DNA of 64,000 bases, from positions 1,950,494 through 2,014,493 of the forward strand of contig NZ_CP160388.1 of NCBI RefSeq assembly GCF_040732315.1, given 5' to 3'. This stretch comes from Oryzisolibacter sp. LB2S (GTDB taxonomy: Bacteria > Pseudomonadota > Gammaproteobacteria > Burkholderiales > Burkholderiaceae_C). The notes beneath the pieces are model-generated. The model was not told the origin of the DNA, did not search any database, and saw only the letters and a list, made by a program, of their open reading frames with translations. Positions 55,944 to 64,000 of the stretch are shown here, one piece after another. The position numbers and the translations under genes were made by a program. The first letter of the stretch is position 1; each line of letters opens with the position of its first letter.

Positions 55944-57920
55944 ATGTCTCTTCTGCCCCACCAGCTCGAATTGCTCTCGCCCGCGCGCGACGCCGACATC
56001 GGCATCGCCGCCATCGACCATGGCGCCGACGCCGTCTACATCGGCGGCCCGGCCTTTGGCGCGCGCGCCTCTGCGGGCAACGACATCCGCGATCTGGAGC
56101 GGCTCATCGCCCACGCGCACCGCTTTGGCAGCCGCATCTTCGTCACGCTCAATACCATACTGCGCGACGATGAGCTCGAGGACGCGCGCGGCATGGCCTG
56201 GCAGGTGTACGAGGCCGGGGCCGACGCGCTCATCATCCAGGACATGGGGCTGCTGGAGATCGACCTGCCGCCCATCCAGCTGCACGCCAGCACCCAGACC
56301 GACATCCGCACGCCCGAGAAGGCGCGCTTTCTGCAGGATGCGGGCCTGTCGCAGATCGTCATCGCGCGCGAGCTGGACCTGAAGCAGATCGCAGCCATCC
56401 GCGCCGCCACCGACCCGGCGCGCACCACCATAGAGTTCTTCGTGCATGGCGCGCTGTGCGTGGCCTACTCGGGCCAATGCTTCATCAGCCACGCCCACAC
56501 GGGCCGCAGCGCCAACCGCGGCGACTGCAACCAGGCCTGCCGCCTGCCCTACGAGGTGCTCGATGGCGCGGGCCGCATCATCGCGCACGAAAAGCATGTG
56601 CTCTCGATGAAGGACAACAACCAGTCGGACAACCTGCGCGCCCTGATCGACGCCGGCGTGCGCAGCTTCAAGATCGAGGGCCGCTACAAGGACTTGGGCT
56701 ATGTGAAGAACATCACGGCCCATTACCGCAAGCTGCTCGACGAGATCGTCGAAGAAGGCACATACACCCGCGCATCGAGCGGCCGCACCACGTTCAGCTT
56801 CACGCCCGACCCGGACCAGAACTTCAACCGCGAGTTCACCGACTACTTCGTCAATGGCCGCCAGCAGGACATAGGCGCCTTCGACACACCCAAGCAACCG
56901 GGCCGGGCCATAGGCTGGGTCACGCAGCTGGGCGACAAATGGTTCGAGCTCGAGGTCGGCGACAAGTCCACGGTGCTGCACAACGGCGACGGCCTGTGCT
57001 ACTGGGATCTGCAAAAGGAGCTCGTCGGCGTGCACATCAACCGCGCCGAATGCGTGGCGCCGAAGAAAGGCATCTGGCGCGTCTTCCCCAAGGACGACGT
57101 CCACGGCTTCAAGGATCTGCGCAAGGGCCTGGAGATCAACCGCAACCGCGACATGGACTGGGTGCGTACGCTGGACAAGAAATCCAGCGAGCGCCGCATA
57201 GGCCTGTGGGCCGAGCTTGCCGAGACGGCCGACGGCTTTGCGCTCACGCTCACCGACGAGGACGGCTTCATCGGCAGCGCCGCCATCGTGCAGCCGCACC
57301 AGCCGGCGAGCGACGCCGCCCGCGCGCAAGGCCAGCTGCGCGAGCAGCTGGCCCGCTTTGGCGCCACGATCTTCGCCGTGAACGACATCGCGCTGACGCT
57401 CACCCAGCCCTGGTTCGTGCCCGCCTCGGCCCTGAACCAGCTGCGCCGAGACGCCGTGGCCGCGCTCGAGGACGCGCGCGCCAAGGGCTTTGTGCGCCTG
57501 CAGCGCGCCGCGCCCGTGGAGCCGCCCGTGCCCTTCCCCGAGGACACACTCACGTATCTCGCCAACGTGTTCAACCACAAGGCCCATGACTTCTATCTGA
57601 AGCACGGCGTGAAGGTGATCGCCGCGGCCTACGAGGCCAAGGAAGAGGAAGGCGAGGTCAGCCTGATGATCACCAAGCACTGCGTGCGCTACAGCATGAG
57701 CCTGTGCCCCAAGCAGGCCAAGGGGGTGATCGGCGTCAAGGGCACGATCCGCGCGGAGCCGCTGCAGCTCATCAACGGCAAGGAAAAACTGAAGCTCGTC
57801 TTCGACTGCAAGCCCTGCGAGATGCACGTGGTGGGCAGGATGAAGAAATCCGTCATCGCCCAGCACCAGCGCGAGATGCGGGAGCACCCGCTGCAGTTCT
57901 ACCGCACGCGGCCGGTGTAG
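55944..57920 (+). CDS. rlhA: 23S rRNA 5-hydroxycytidine C2501 synthase (peptidase U32 family)
   Basis: The 658-residue protein matches E. coli RlhA (YdcP, 653) along its length in recall: LELLSPARDADIGIAAIDHGADAVYIGGP, FVTLNTILRDDELE, IQDMGLLEIDLPPIQLHASTQ, EFFVHGALCVAYSGQCFISHA and NRGDCNQACRLPYEV with the cysteine pair. The C-terminal half has DUF3656 and SLCPKQAKG with FDCKPCEMHVVG. The U32 cysteines hold an iron-sulfur cluster by family. It hydroxylates C2501 of 23S rRNA using prephenate-derived chemistry (known for E. coli). Confidence 0.93.
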   Translation: MSLLPHQLELLSPARDADIGIAAIDHGADAVYIGGPAFGARASAGNDIRDLERLIAHAHRFGSRIFVTLNTILRDDELEDARGMAWQVYEAGADALIIQDMGLLEIDLPPIQLHASTQTDIRTPEKARFLQDAGLSQIVIARELDLKQIAAIRAATDPARTTIEFFVHGALCVAYSGQCFISHAHTGRSANRGDCNQACRLPYEVLDGAGRIIAHEKHVLSMKDNNQSDNLRALIDAGVRSFKIEGRYKDLGYVKNITAHYRKLLDEIVEEGTYTRASSGRTTFSFTPDPDQNFNREFTDYFVNGRQQDIGAFDTPKQPGRAIGWVTQLGDKWFELEVGDKSTVLHNGDGLCYWDLQKELVGVHINRAECVAPKKGIWRVFPKDDVHGFKDLRKGLEINRNRDMDWVRTLDKKSSERRIGLWAELAETADGFALTLTDEDGFIGSAAIVQPHQPASDAARAQGQLREQLARFGATIFAVNDIALTLTQPWFVPASALNQLRRDAVAALEDARAKGFVRLQRAAPVEPPVPFPEDTLTYLANVFNHKAHDFYLKHGVKVIAAAYEAKEEEGEVSLMITKHCVRYSMSLCPKQAKGVIGVKGTIRAEPLQLINGKEKLKLVFDCKPCEMHVVGRMKKSVIAQHQREMREHPLQFYRTRPV

Positions 57921-57950
57921 GCCCGCAGCCCAGGGCGGCCATCGCACCCC

Positions 57951-58191
57951 TGGATTCCCGCGTTCGCGGGAATGACGGAGGTGGTTCTACCCCCTTCCGT
58001 CCCCATCGTCATCCCCGCGAAAGCGGGGATCCACGCGGCCTGCCACCCCACCATGGTGCTCATCGCATCCTTGGATTCCCGCTTTCGCGGGAATGACGGA
58101 GGTGGTGCAACGCCACCCCATCCACGCCCTCGTCATCCCCGCGCAGGCGGGGATCCACGCGGCCTGCCACCCCACCATGGCGGCCATCGCG
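57951..58191. repeat. Tandem array of palindromic repeats, 121-base period
   Basis: Two direct copies of a 121-base unit start at 57951 and 58072. Each unit has two different palindromes: TGGATTCCCGC, TTCGCGGGAATGACG, and then CATCCCCGCG, GCGGGGATCCACG, followed by a shared tail (CGGCCTGCCACCCCACCATGG). The whole sits in the 345-base gap between rlhA and metY and holds no gene. The GGAATGAC / GTCATTCC palindrome is a widespread type of bacterial repeat in recall. Confidence 0.85.
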
Positions 58192-58265
58192 CAAGTGACC
58201 GGAATTGCCCCTTTGCTTGACCGACAATGCACGGTCATCACAACCCCAAGCAAAGGAAGACAGCG

Positions 58266-59546
58266 ATGCGCATTGAAACCCTGGCCGTCCACGCAGGCTA
58301 TTCGCCCGACCCGACCACCAAGTCCGTGGCCGTGCCCATCTACCAGACCGTGGCCTACGCCTTCGACAGCGCCCAGCATGGCGCCGACCTGTTCGACCTC
58401 AAGGTGCCGGGCAACATCTACACGCGCATCATGAACCCGACGACCGACGTGCTGGAAAAACGCGTCGCGGCGCTCGAGGGTGGCATTGCCGCCGTGGCCG
58501 TGGCCTCAGGCATGTCGGCCATCACCTATGCCATCCAGGCGATCGCCGAGGCCGGCGACAACATCGTCTCGGCCAGCACGCTCTATGGCGGCACCTATAA
58601 CCTGTTCGCCCACACCTTCCCGCAGCAGGGCCTGGAGGTGCGCTTTGCCGACCCGCGCGACCCGGCCAGCTTTGCCAAGTTGATCGACGCGCGCACCAAG
58701 GCCGTGTTCTGCGAGTCCATCGGCAACCCGCTGGGCAACGTGACCGACATCCGGGCGCTCGCCGACGTGGCGCATGCCCATGGCGTGCCGCTGATCGTGG
58801 ACAACACCGTGCCCAGTCCCTACCTGCTGCGCCCCATCGAGCATGGCGCCGACATCGTTGTGCATGCCCTGACCAAGTACCTGGCCGGCCACGGCAACAG
58901 CATGGGCGGCGCCATCGTGGACAGCGGCAAATTCCCCTGGGCCCAGCACAAGGAGCGCTTCAAGCGCCTGAACGAGCCCGACGTGAGCTACCACGGCGTG
59001 GTCTACACCGAGGCCCTGGGCCCGGCCGCCTACATCGGCCGCGTGCGCGTGGTGCCGCTGCGCAACACGGGCGCGGCGATCTCGCCGCACAACGCCTTCC
59101 TGATCCTGCAGGGCATTGAAACCCTGGCTCTGCGCATGGACCGCATCTGCGAGAACACGCAAAAGATCGCCGAGGCGCTCCAGGCCCACCCCAAGGTGGA
59201 ATGGGTACGCTACGCCGGCCTGCCCGACCACCCGGACCACGCACTGGTGCAGCGCCAGCTCGGCGGCCGCGCCTCGGGCATTCTGTCGTTCAGCCTCAGG
59301 GCCGATGGCGACCCGCGTGCCGCGGGGGCCCGCTTCCTCGATGCCCTCAAGCTGTTCACACGCCTCGTGAACATTGGCGACGCCAAGTCGCTGGCCACGC
59401 ACCCGGCCTCGACCACGCACCGCCAGCTCAGCGCCGACGAACTGGCCAAGGCCGGCGTGACCGAGGGCATGGTGCGCCTGTCGGTCGGCATCGAGCATAT
59501 CGACGACCTGCTCGCCGACCTGCACCAGGCGCTGGACGCGGTTTGA
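58266..59546 (+). CDS. metY: O-acetylhomoserine (thiol)-lyase
   Basis: The 426-residue PLP enzyme makes homocysteine from O-acetylhomoserine and sulfide. It begins RIETLAVHAGYSPDPTTKSVAVPIYQTVAYAFDSAQHGADLF, typical of the MetY/Cys-synthase group. The PLP lysine is in VHALTKYLAGHGNSMGG and NTGAAISPHNAFLILQGIETL follows. AAGGAAG lies 7 bases before the ATG at 58266. It is convergent with egtB and about 10 kb from metC, giving both direct and trans-sulfuration routes. Confidence 0.94.
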   Translation: MRIETLAVHAGYSPDPTTKSVAVPIYQTVAYAFDSAQHGADLFDLKVPGNIYTRIMNPTTDVLEKRVAALEGGIAAVAVASGMSAITYAIQAIAEAGDNIVSASTLYGGTYNLFAHTFPQQGLEVRFADPRDPASFAKLIDARTKAVFCESIGNPLGNVTDIRALADVAHAHGVPLIVDNTVPSPYLLRPIEHGADIVVHALTKYLAGHGNSMGGAIVDSGKFPWAQHKERFKRLNEPDVSYHGVVYTEALGPAAYIGRVRVVPLRNTGAAISPHNAFLILQGIETLALRMDRICENTQKIAEALQAHPKVEWVRYAGLPDHPDHALVQRQLGGRASGILSFSLRADGDPRAAGARFLDALKLFTRLVNIGDAKSLATHPASTTHRQLSADELAKAGVTEGMVRLSVGIEHIDDLLADLHQALDAV

Positions 59547-59548
59547 AC

Positions 59549-59595
59549 GATTTTTGCCTCCAGCGCTTGGTGGACAAGCGCTGGCAGCTATCGTT
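59549..59595 (-). repeat. Dispersed palindromic repeat between metY and egtB
   Basis: Minus strand: GATAGCTGCCAGCGCTTG, loop, CAAGCGCTGGAGGCAAAAA. The closest copy to the consensus; the perfect stem and T residues make it a good bidirectional terminator between convergent genes. Confidence 0.85.
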
Positions 59596-60828
59596 TCAGG
59601 AGTCCTTGGCGAGCCTCAGCCCGGTGAACTGCCAGCGCGCGGGCGTCGGGAAGAAGTTGCGGTAGCTCACGCGCGCATGGCCCTCGGGCGTGGCGCAGGA
59701 GCTGCCCCGCAACACGTATTGGTTGACCATAAACTTGCCGTTGTACTCGCCCACGGCGCCGGGCGCGGGGGCAAAGCCGGGGTATGGCGCGTAGCTCGAC
59801 TGCGTCCACTGCCAGAGCACGCCGAACATCTGCCGCAGAGCGCCGCGGTCCGGCCCGGTACAGGCGCCCTCCCACTCGGCCTCGGTGGGCAGGCGCGCGC
59901 CGGCCCAGCGCGCGAAGGCATCGGCCTCGTAGTAGGACAGATGCGCGACGGGCGCGTCTGCTGCCAGCGGCCGCGCGCCGGCCAGCGTGAACTCGCTCCA
60001 GCCGCCAGCATCGCGGCGCCAGTACAGGGGGTGCTCGAGCTGCTGCGCGCGGCACCAGTCCCAGCCCTCGGCCAGCCAGTGCGCGGGATTGTGATAGCCG
60101 CCATCGGCCATGAAGGCCAGATAGCGGCCGTTGCTCACCAGGCATGTGGCCAGCGCGTAGGGCCGCAGAAAGACCTTGTGCCGCGGCAACTCGTTGTCGA
60201 ATGCAAAGCTCGCGCCCTGGTGGCCGACCTCCACGAGCCCCCCCGCGCAATCGAGCCACTCGGGGCCGGCCGAGGCAGCGGGCGCGTCCACCGCCGGCGC
60301 ATCACGGTACGCGGGCCACAGGGGGTGGCAGGACAGCAGATGCTTGATGTCGGTCAGCATCAGCTCCTGGTGCTGCTGCTCGTGCTGCAGGCCCAGCTCC
60401 AGCAAGGCCGCCAGTGGCGCCGGCGGGAGGCCGCGCGCGAGCAGGCGCCGCATGCGCTCATCGACGGCGGCGCGGTAGTCGAGCACGGTGGCCAGCGATG
60501 GCCGCGTGAGCAGGCCGCGCCTGGGCCGCGGATACTGCGGCCCCACGCCCTGGTAGTAGGAGTTGAAAAGCTCACGAAAGGCCGGGTCGAACGGGCGAAA
60601 GCCCGGCTCATGCGTCTCCAGGATGAAGGTCTCGAAGAACCAGGTGGTGTGTGCCAGATGCCATTTGGTAGGGCTGGCGTCGGGCATGGACTGCACACAG
60701 CAATCCTCGGCCGACAGCGGTTGCGCGAGCGCCAGGCTCGCGGCACGCACGGCCTCGTAGCGCCGCGCCGCGGCGGCGCCATCGCCGTCGATATCGGTGG
60801 CAGAAGGCACGACGCCGGTCAGGTTCAT
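59596..60828 (-). CDS. egtB: Ergothioneine biosynthesis sulfoxide synthase EgtB
   Basis: The 410-residue iron enzyme joins hercynine to a thiol with oxygen. Iron ligands are HLAHTTWF and the HX3HXE motif HEQQHQEL in the DinB-like domain (1-180). The FGE-sulfatase-like domain (190-410) shows GHQGASFAFDNELPRHKVFL, LPTEAEWEGAC and VLRGSSCATP, ending RWQFTGLRLAKD. It is 12 bases after egtD and forms an egtDB operon. EgtC or EgtE genes are not adjacent. Confidence 0.95.
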   Translation of the reverse strand: MNLTGVVPSATDIDGDGAAAARRYEAVRAASLALAQPLSAEDCCVQSMPDASPTKWHLAHTTWFFETFILETHEPGFRPFDPAFRELFNSYYQGVGPQYPRPRRGLLTRPSLATVLDYRAAVDERMRRLLARGLPPAPLAALLELGLQHEQQHQELMLTDIKHLLSCHPLWPAYRDAPAVDAPAASAGPEWLDCAGGLVEVGHQGASFAFDNELPRHKVFLRPYALATCLVSNGRYLAFMADGGYHNPAHWLAEGWDWCRAQQLEHPLYWRRDAGGWSEFTLAGARPLAADAPVAHLSYYEADAFARWAGARLPTEAEWEGACTGPDRGALRQMFGVLWQWTQSSYAPYPGFAPAPGAVGEYNGKFMVNQYVLRGSSCATPEGHARVSYRNFFPTPARWQFTGLRLAKDS

Positions 60829-60840
60829 CGCGCACCGCCT

Positions 60841-61836
60841 TCATGCACGCGCATGCAGCACGGCATACCAGCCGCGGGCATCGGTCCAGCTCTGGCAGCG
60901 GCAGAACCCCGCCTTGGCGAGCAGCGCCTCGAACGCGGGCAGCGAATGCTTGTAGCTGTTCTCCGTGTGGATGCACTCGCCCGAGGCAAAGTCCCGCCCG
61001 CCACCGGGCCAGCGCACGCGCTGCGGGCCCCGGGCCTCCAGGTGCATTTCCACGCGCGAGGCCGCCCAGTTGAAGAACGCCCTGTGCTGCCATCGGCACG
61101 GATCGAAGTCACTGCCGATCAGGCGATTGACATGCGCGAGCACATTGCGGTTGAAGGCCGCGGTCACGCCGGCCGCATCGTCATAGGCCGCCTCCAGCAC
61201 GGCCCTGTCCTTTGGCAGGTCTATGCCTATCAGCAGGCCCCCGCCAGGGCCGGCCAGCGCACGCATGCGCGCAAGCAATGCCAGGGCGTCGGCGGGATCG
61301 AAGTTGCCTATGGACGAGCCTGGGTAGAACACGAGGCGCCGCTCGGGCGGTATGTCGGCAGGCAGCTGCAGGCCTGCTGTGATGTCACCCGCCACGGCGC
61401 GCGCATCGAGCGCCGGCAGCGCGGCACGCAGGCGCAGCACAGCCCCCTGCAGGAAATCTGCCGAGATGTCCACGCCCACGAAATGCGTGGCCGCGAGTCT
61501 GCGGCACAGGGTGCGCGCCTTGTCGCAACTGCCGGCCCCGGGCTCAATGACCACGCGGCCAAGCCCCACGGCGCCGGCAATGGCTCGGCCATGCGCGCGC
61601 ATGAGTGCCCGTTCGGTGCGCGTGAGGTAGTACTCCGGCAGGCGTGTGATGGCCTCGAAGAGTTCCGAACCACGCCGGTCATAGAAGTACTTGGGGCTGA
61701 TGCGGGCCTGCGGCGCCAACAGGCCGTCCTCGATCTCCTGCCTGGCAGCGGGCCCGGCCAGCGCCACGCGCTGCACCGCGCGAAGCCCATGGGGGCTGGC
61801 GGCATGCGCTGCACTCGTAACGTCGGCTGGGGGCAT
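60841..61836 (-). CDS. egtD: L-histidine N-alpha-methyltransferase EgtD
   Basis: The 331-residue SAM-dependent enzyme trimethylates histidine to hercynine, the first step of ergothioneine synthesis. ISPKYFYDRRGSELFEAIT, LPEYYLTRTE, SAM-binding VIEPGAGSCDKA and VGVDIS, FYPGSSIGNF and ENSYKHS are family motifs. The start at 61836 (MPPADVT) gives the standard length (about 320). egtB follows after 12 bases. About 125 bases lie before it with no other gene. Confidence 0.95.
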   Translation of the reverse strand: MPPADVTSAAHAASPHGLRAVQRVALAGPAARQEIEDGLLAPQARISPKYFYDRRGSELFEAITRLPEYYLTRTERALMRAHGRAIAGAVGLGRVVIEPGAGSCDKARTLCRRLAATHFVGVDISADFLQGAVLRLRAALPALDARAVAGDITAGLQLPADIPPERRLVFYPGSSIGNFDPADALALLARMRALAGPGGGLLIGIDLPKDRAVLEAAYDDAAGVTAAFNRNVLAHVNRLIGSDFDPCRWQHRAFFNWAASRVEMHLEARGPQRVRWPGGGRDFASGECIHTENSYKHSLPAFEALLAKAGFCRCQSWTDARGWYAVLHARA

Positions 61837-61962
61837 AGCGCCGCAGCGTAGAACCCGCCAGCCCCAGCGCACAGCCGGCCAAGGCGCGCATCGCGGGTAG
61901 GACAGGGGCGCAAACCGCCCCCGCGCTATTGCCGCGCCGCGCCGACTGTGGCAGAGATCAGG

Positions 61963-63603
61963 TCACAGCCCCTTTCTGAGCTGCTCCACCTCCGCATGCG
62001 CGGGGAAGCCCTCGCCCGCCTGAGCCAGTTCATCCAGCAGCGGCTTGGCCGCCTCCTTCTGTCCCGCATTGATGTAGACCTTGGCCAGGTTGAGCTTGTA
62101 GACCAGTACCTGCGGCTGCAGCTGCACCACCTTCTTCTGTATTTCCACGGCCTTGTCGTGCTGCCGCGCGCCGGACAGCAGCATGGCCCAGGTGTCCATG
62201 AACGCCGGCTGGTTCGGCGCCAGGGCATTGGCGCGCTCGGCATCGGCCAGGGCGTCCTCACGGCCGAGCTGCCCCTTGACCCAGGCGCGGTTGTTGAGCA
62301 CGACGGCGTTGTCCGGTTGCAGCGCCAGCACACGATCGAACTGCACCAGGCTGGCCGGCAGGTCCTTGGTGCTCATGGAGCGGTTGCCCAGGTAGAGGGG
62401 AAACGCCGCATCCTTGGCATGGCTGCGCTCCCATTGGGTGGCCCATTGCTCGGCCTCCTTGGTCTTGCCGGCAGCCATCATCACGTCATGCAGGCGTATC
62501 GCCAACGCCGGGTTGTCCGTCTGCTTCAGGCCCGTGCGGTAGGCCTGGATGGCCTTGTCCCAGTCCTTGGCTGCCGCGTGGATCTGCCCCTCCAGCACAT
62601 AGCCCACCTGCTCCTTGGGCCTTTGCTTCTGGATATTGCGGCTGATGGTCAGCGCCTGCGCCGGCTGCTGTGTCGCCATCGCCAGGCTGGCCAAGCCCTG
62701 CTGCGCCTCCAGTGAGCGTGGATCGAGCTCCAGCGCCTTGTGCAGGTTCTGTTCGGCCGCGGCCCGATCGCCCGCGAGCAGATGGGCGCTGGCCATGCGC
62801 AGGTAAGGCAAGGGAGACTTGGGCAACAGCTCCGCCATGCGGGCAAAGCTGGCCTGGGCCTGTCCGTAGTCGCCCGTGGCGGACTGCGCGCGTCCCAAGG
62901 CATCGAGCAACGGCGGACTGTCCGGCAGGGCCGTGTTCGCCTTCTGCGCCACGGCCAGCGCCTCCTTGGGATCACCCACGCGCAGGAAGAACTCCGCAAG
63001 CAGTTGGTGCGCCATTGGGTTCCTGGGCGCGGCATCGACGGCCCGGCGCAGCAGGCCGATCAATTCCGTCTTGCCGGCACCCTGGGCCGCGCGCAGTTCC
63101 GCCAGCGCACGGTAGGCCAACACGTTGGCGGGCTGACGCTCGATCGCCCCCTCGAGGCGCGCACGAGCCGCGTCGGGACGCTTCTCGGCATTGTCCAGTC
63201 CCGCAAGCATGGCGATGGCCGGGAAATAGTTGGCATCCATTTGCAGCGCCTGCTCCAGGGCCTGTCGCGCGCCTGCACGGTCGCCCTTCTGCAGCAGCGC
63301 GCGCCCCCGCAGGACAACGGGCACGACGTCCGCGGGACGCTTCTTCTGCAGTTCATCGATGGCCTTCAGCGCGCGATCGACCTTGCCCTGATTGAGCAAT
63401 GTGGCTATCTGCGCCATGTCTCCCACCACTCCCTCATCCGGGGCAGTGATGCCGTGAAACTCCGCGGGCACCGCGGGTTTGTCCGCAGCCAGGGACGCGA
63501 GTTGCACCGGACTCTGTTGCGCCTGCGCACCCGTCGCCAGCACCCACAAGGCCAGGGCCGCCGGCACGGCGACAGCCATGGAACGTGACAAAACAGCCTT
63601 CAT
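61963..63603 (-). CDS. Exported TPR-repeat protein, PrsT-like
   Basis: The 546-residue protein has a signal peptide (1-25, ending AQAQ) followed by about twelve tetratricopeptide repeats across residues 60-540. Examples are GDRAGARQALEQALQMDANYFPAIAMLAGLDNAEK and DKAIQAYRTGLKQTDNPALAIRLHDVMM. The pattern AFMDTWAMLLSGARQHDKAVEIQKKVVQLQPQVLVYKLNLAKVYINAGQ resembles the PEP-CTERM system protein PrsT, but PrsT is usually about 900 residues. No other PEP-CTERM/exosortase gene is in the window, so the link is weak. The start at 63603 fits the signal peptide; upstream region is AT-richer. Confidence 0.8.
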   Translation of the reverse strand: MKAVLSRSMAVAVPAALALWVLATGAQAQQSPVQLASLAADKPAVPAEFHGITAPDEGVVGDMAQIATLLNQGKVDRALKAIDELQKKRPADVVPVVLRGRALLQKGDRAGARQALEQALQMDANYFPAIAMLAGLDNAEKRPDAARARLEGAIERQPANVLAYRALAELRAAQGAGKTELIGLLRRAVDAAPRNPMAHQLLAEFFLRVGDPKEALAVAQKANTALPDSPPLLDALGRAQSATGDYGQAQASFARMAELLPKSPLPYLRMASAHLLAGDRAAAEQNLHKALELDPRSLEAQQGLASLAMATQQPAQALTISRNIQKQRPKEQVGYVLEGQIHAAAKDWDKAIQAYRTGLKQTDNPALAIRLHDVMMAAGKTKEAEQWATQWERSHAKDAAFPLYLGNRSMSTKDLPASLVQFDRVLALQPDNAVVLNNRAWVKGQLGREDALADAERANALAPNQPAFMDTWAMLLSGARQHDKAVEIQKKVVQLQPQVLVYKLNLAKVYINAGQKEAAKPLLDELAQAGEGFPAHAEVEQLRKGL

Positions 63604-63959
63604 GATCGTCCTCCAAGGTGATGCATCAACCAGAATTCGGGCCACTCGCCCGGCCCGATCCACCCGCTCGAATCAGGTGCGACGCTATGACAATGATAGT
63701 CTGCCGCGCCCGGTACACGCCACAAACCCATGCATCAGCCAAATGTTGCCAGTTGTCAGGTTTCGCTAAGGATATGCAAGCGCGAGCGGGCCGCGAACGC
63801 GCGCCATCTGCCCCATCTGAATAGGCGCAACCTATGTCCAGCGAAGCCGACTTGAACAAAACCCATGGGGCTGCTGCACCAGCATGCACCTACACTGGTT
63901 GCCAACAATGCGGCTCACGATGGTAAGGCCAGAGAACGCAGACACGAGGGAGGTTGGGA
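63604..63959. promoter_or_regulatory. Intergenic region, promoters of the TPR gene and possibly a downstream gene
   Basis: About 356 bases with no supported gene. The minus-strand promoter of the TPR gene should lie in it. The direct sequence shows no strong hairpin or repeat that I can define. Confidence 0.3.
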
Positions 63960-64000
63960 GTGCTCACAAGAATCATCAAGACACGGATGTCATCCATTGT
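63960..64000 (+). CDS. Possible start of a new gene cut by the right edge
   Basis: A GTG at 63960 follows GAGGGAGGTTGG and opens VLTRIIKTRMSSIV. Only 13 codons are visible, so this is speculative; a basic N-terminus before a membrane segment would be consistent with a membrane protein. Confidence 0.25.
   Translation, partial: MLTRIIKTRMSSI

Noticed and set aside
57951..58191. CRISPR array
   Set aside because: Repeats are palindromes in only two units with a 121-base period and no regular unique spacers; no cas genes are present.

Overview
The window looks like chromosome of a GC-rich betaproteobacterium of the order Burkholderiales, most probably family Comamonadaceae (the Acidovorax / Alicycliphilus / Diaphorobacter neighbourhood). 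The reasons are the strongly G/C-ending codons, a pyruvate dehydrogenase operon whose E3 subunit carries its own lipoyl domain, a complete iscRSUA-hscBA-fdx operon, and a family of about 43-base palindromic repeats, 15 copies of which I can align here. The assignment is by gene style and recall, not by a database search. Almost all of the window is ordinary core genome; no prophage, plasmid, CRISPR array or secretion system is seen.

Region by region. 1-1.4 kb: end of a SAM-dependent methyltransferase and two small genes. 1.5-11.1 kb: aceE-aceF-lpdA (minus strand), divergent from a PAS histidine kinase / FixJ-type regulator pair. 11.1-17.8 kb: folD, M3 oligopeptidase, an exported glutaredoxin-like protein, rpiA/pyrD back to back, and a yqjD-yqjE-yqjK-like membrane trio. 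17.9-20.0 kb: LhgO-like oxidase, two tRNA-Val genes, dnaQ. 20.1-25.8 kb: the isc iron-sulfur operon. 25.8-31.8 kb: uvrB, an aromatic/aspartate aminotransferase, a YgiQ radical SAM protein. 31.9-36.9 kb: YigZ, a YjfB-like peptide, a D-amino-acid catabolic pair (dsdA-dauA), a small drug exporter and an FAH hydrolase. 37-39.2 kb: a two-gene chromate transporter split by an intact IS481-family element. 39.2-42.7 kb: TetR regulator and a six-gene run of small proteins (DUF1428, GFA, three VOC, one SRPBCC). 42.7-50.4 kb: rlmB, sstT, YbbA-type ATPase, tesA, DUF2189 protein, metC, SulP transporter. 50.5-53.2 kb: a signalling group of diguanylate cyclase, MinD/FlhG-like ATPase and class III cyclase-FHA protein. 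53.4-58 kb: LD-carboxypeptidase, a TadA-hydrolase fusion, rlhA. 58-64 kb: metY, ergothioneine genes egtD-egtB, and an exported TPR protein resembling PrsT.

The most unusual material is repetitive or structural rather than a new pathway. (1) The palindromic repeat family occurs between genes, often as a terminator or inside operons, and also appears in frame inside hscA, ygiQ, aceF and lpdA. (2) Two MITE-like elements with long terminal inverted repeats lie at 35293-35530 and 47271-47431. (3) The IS481-family insertion landed on the stop codon of one chromate gene and spared both transporter genes. (4) TadA is fused to an alpha/beta hydrolase whose nucleophile appears to be lost. (5) The VOC/SRPBCC cassette next to a TetR regulator has no assigned function.
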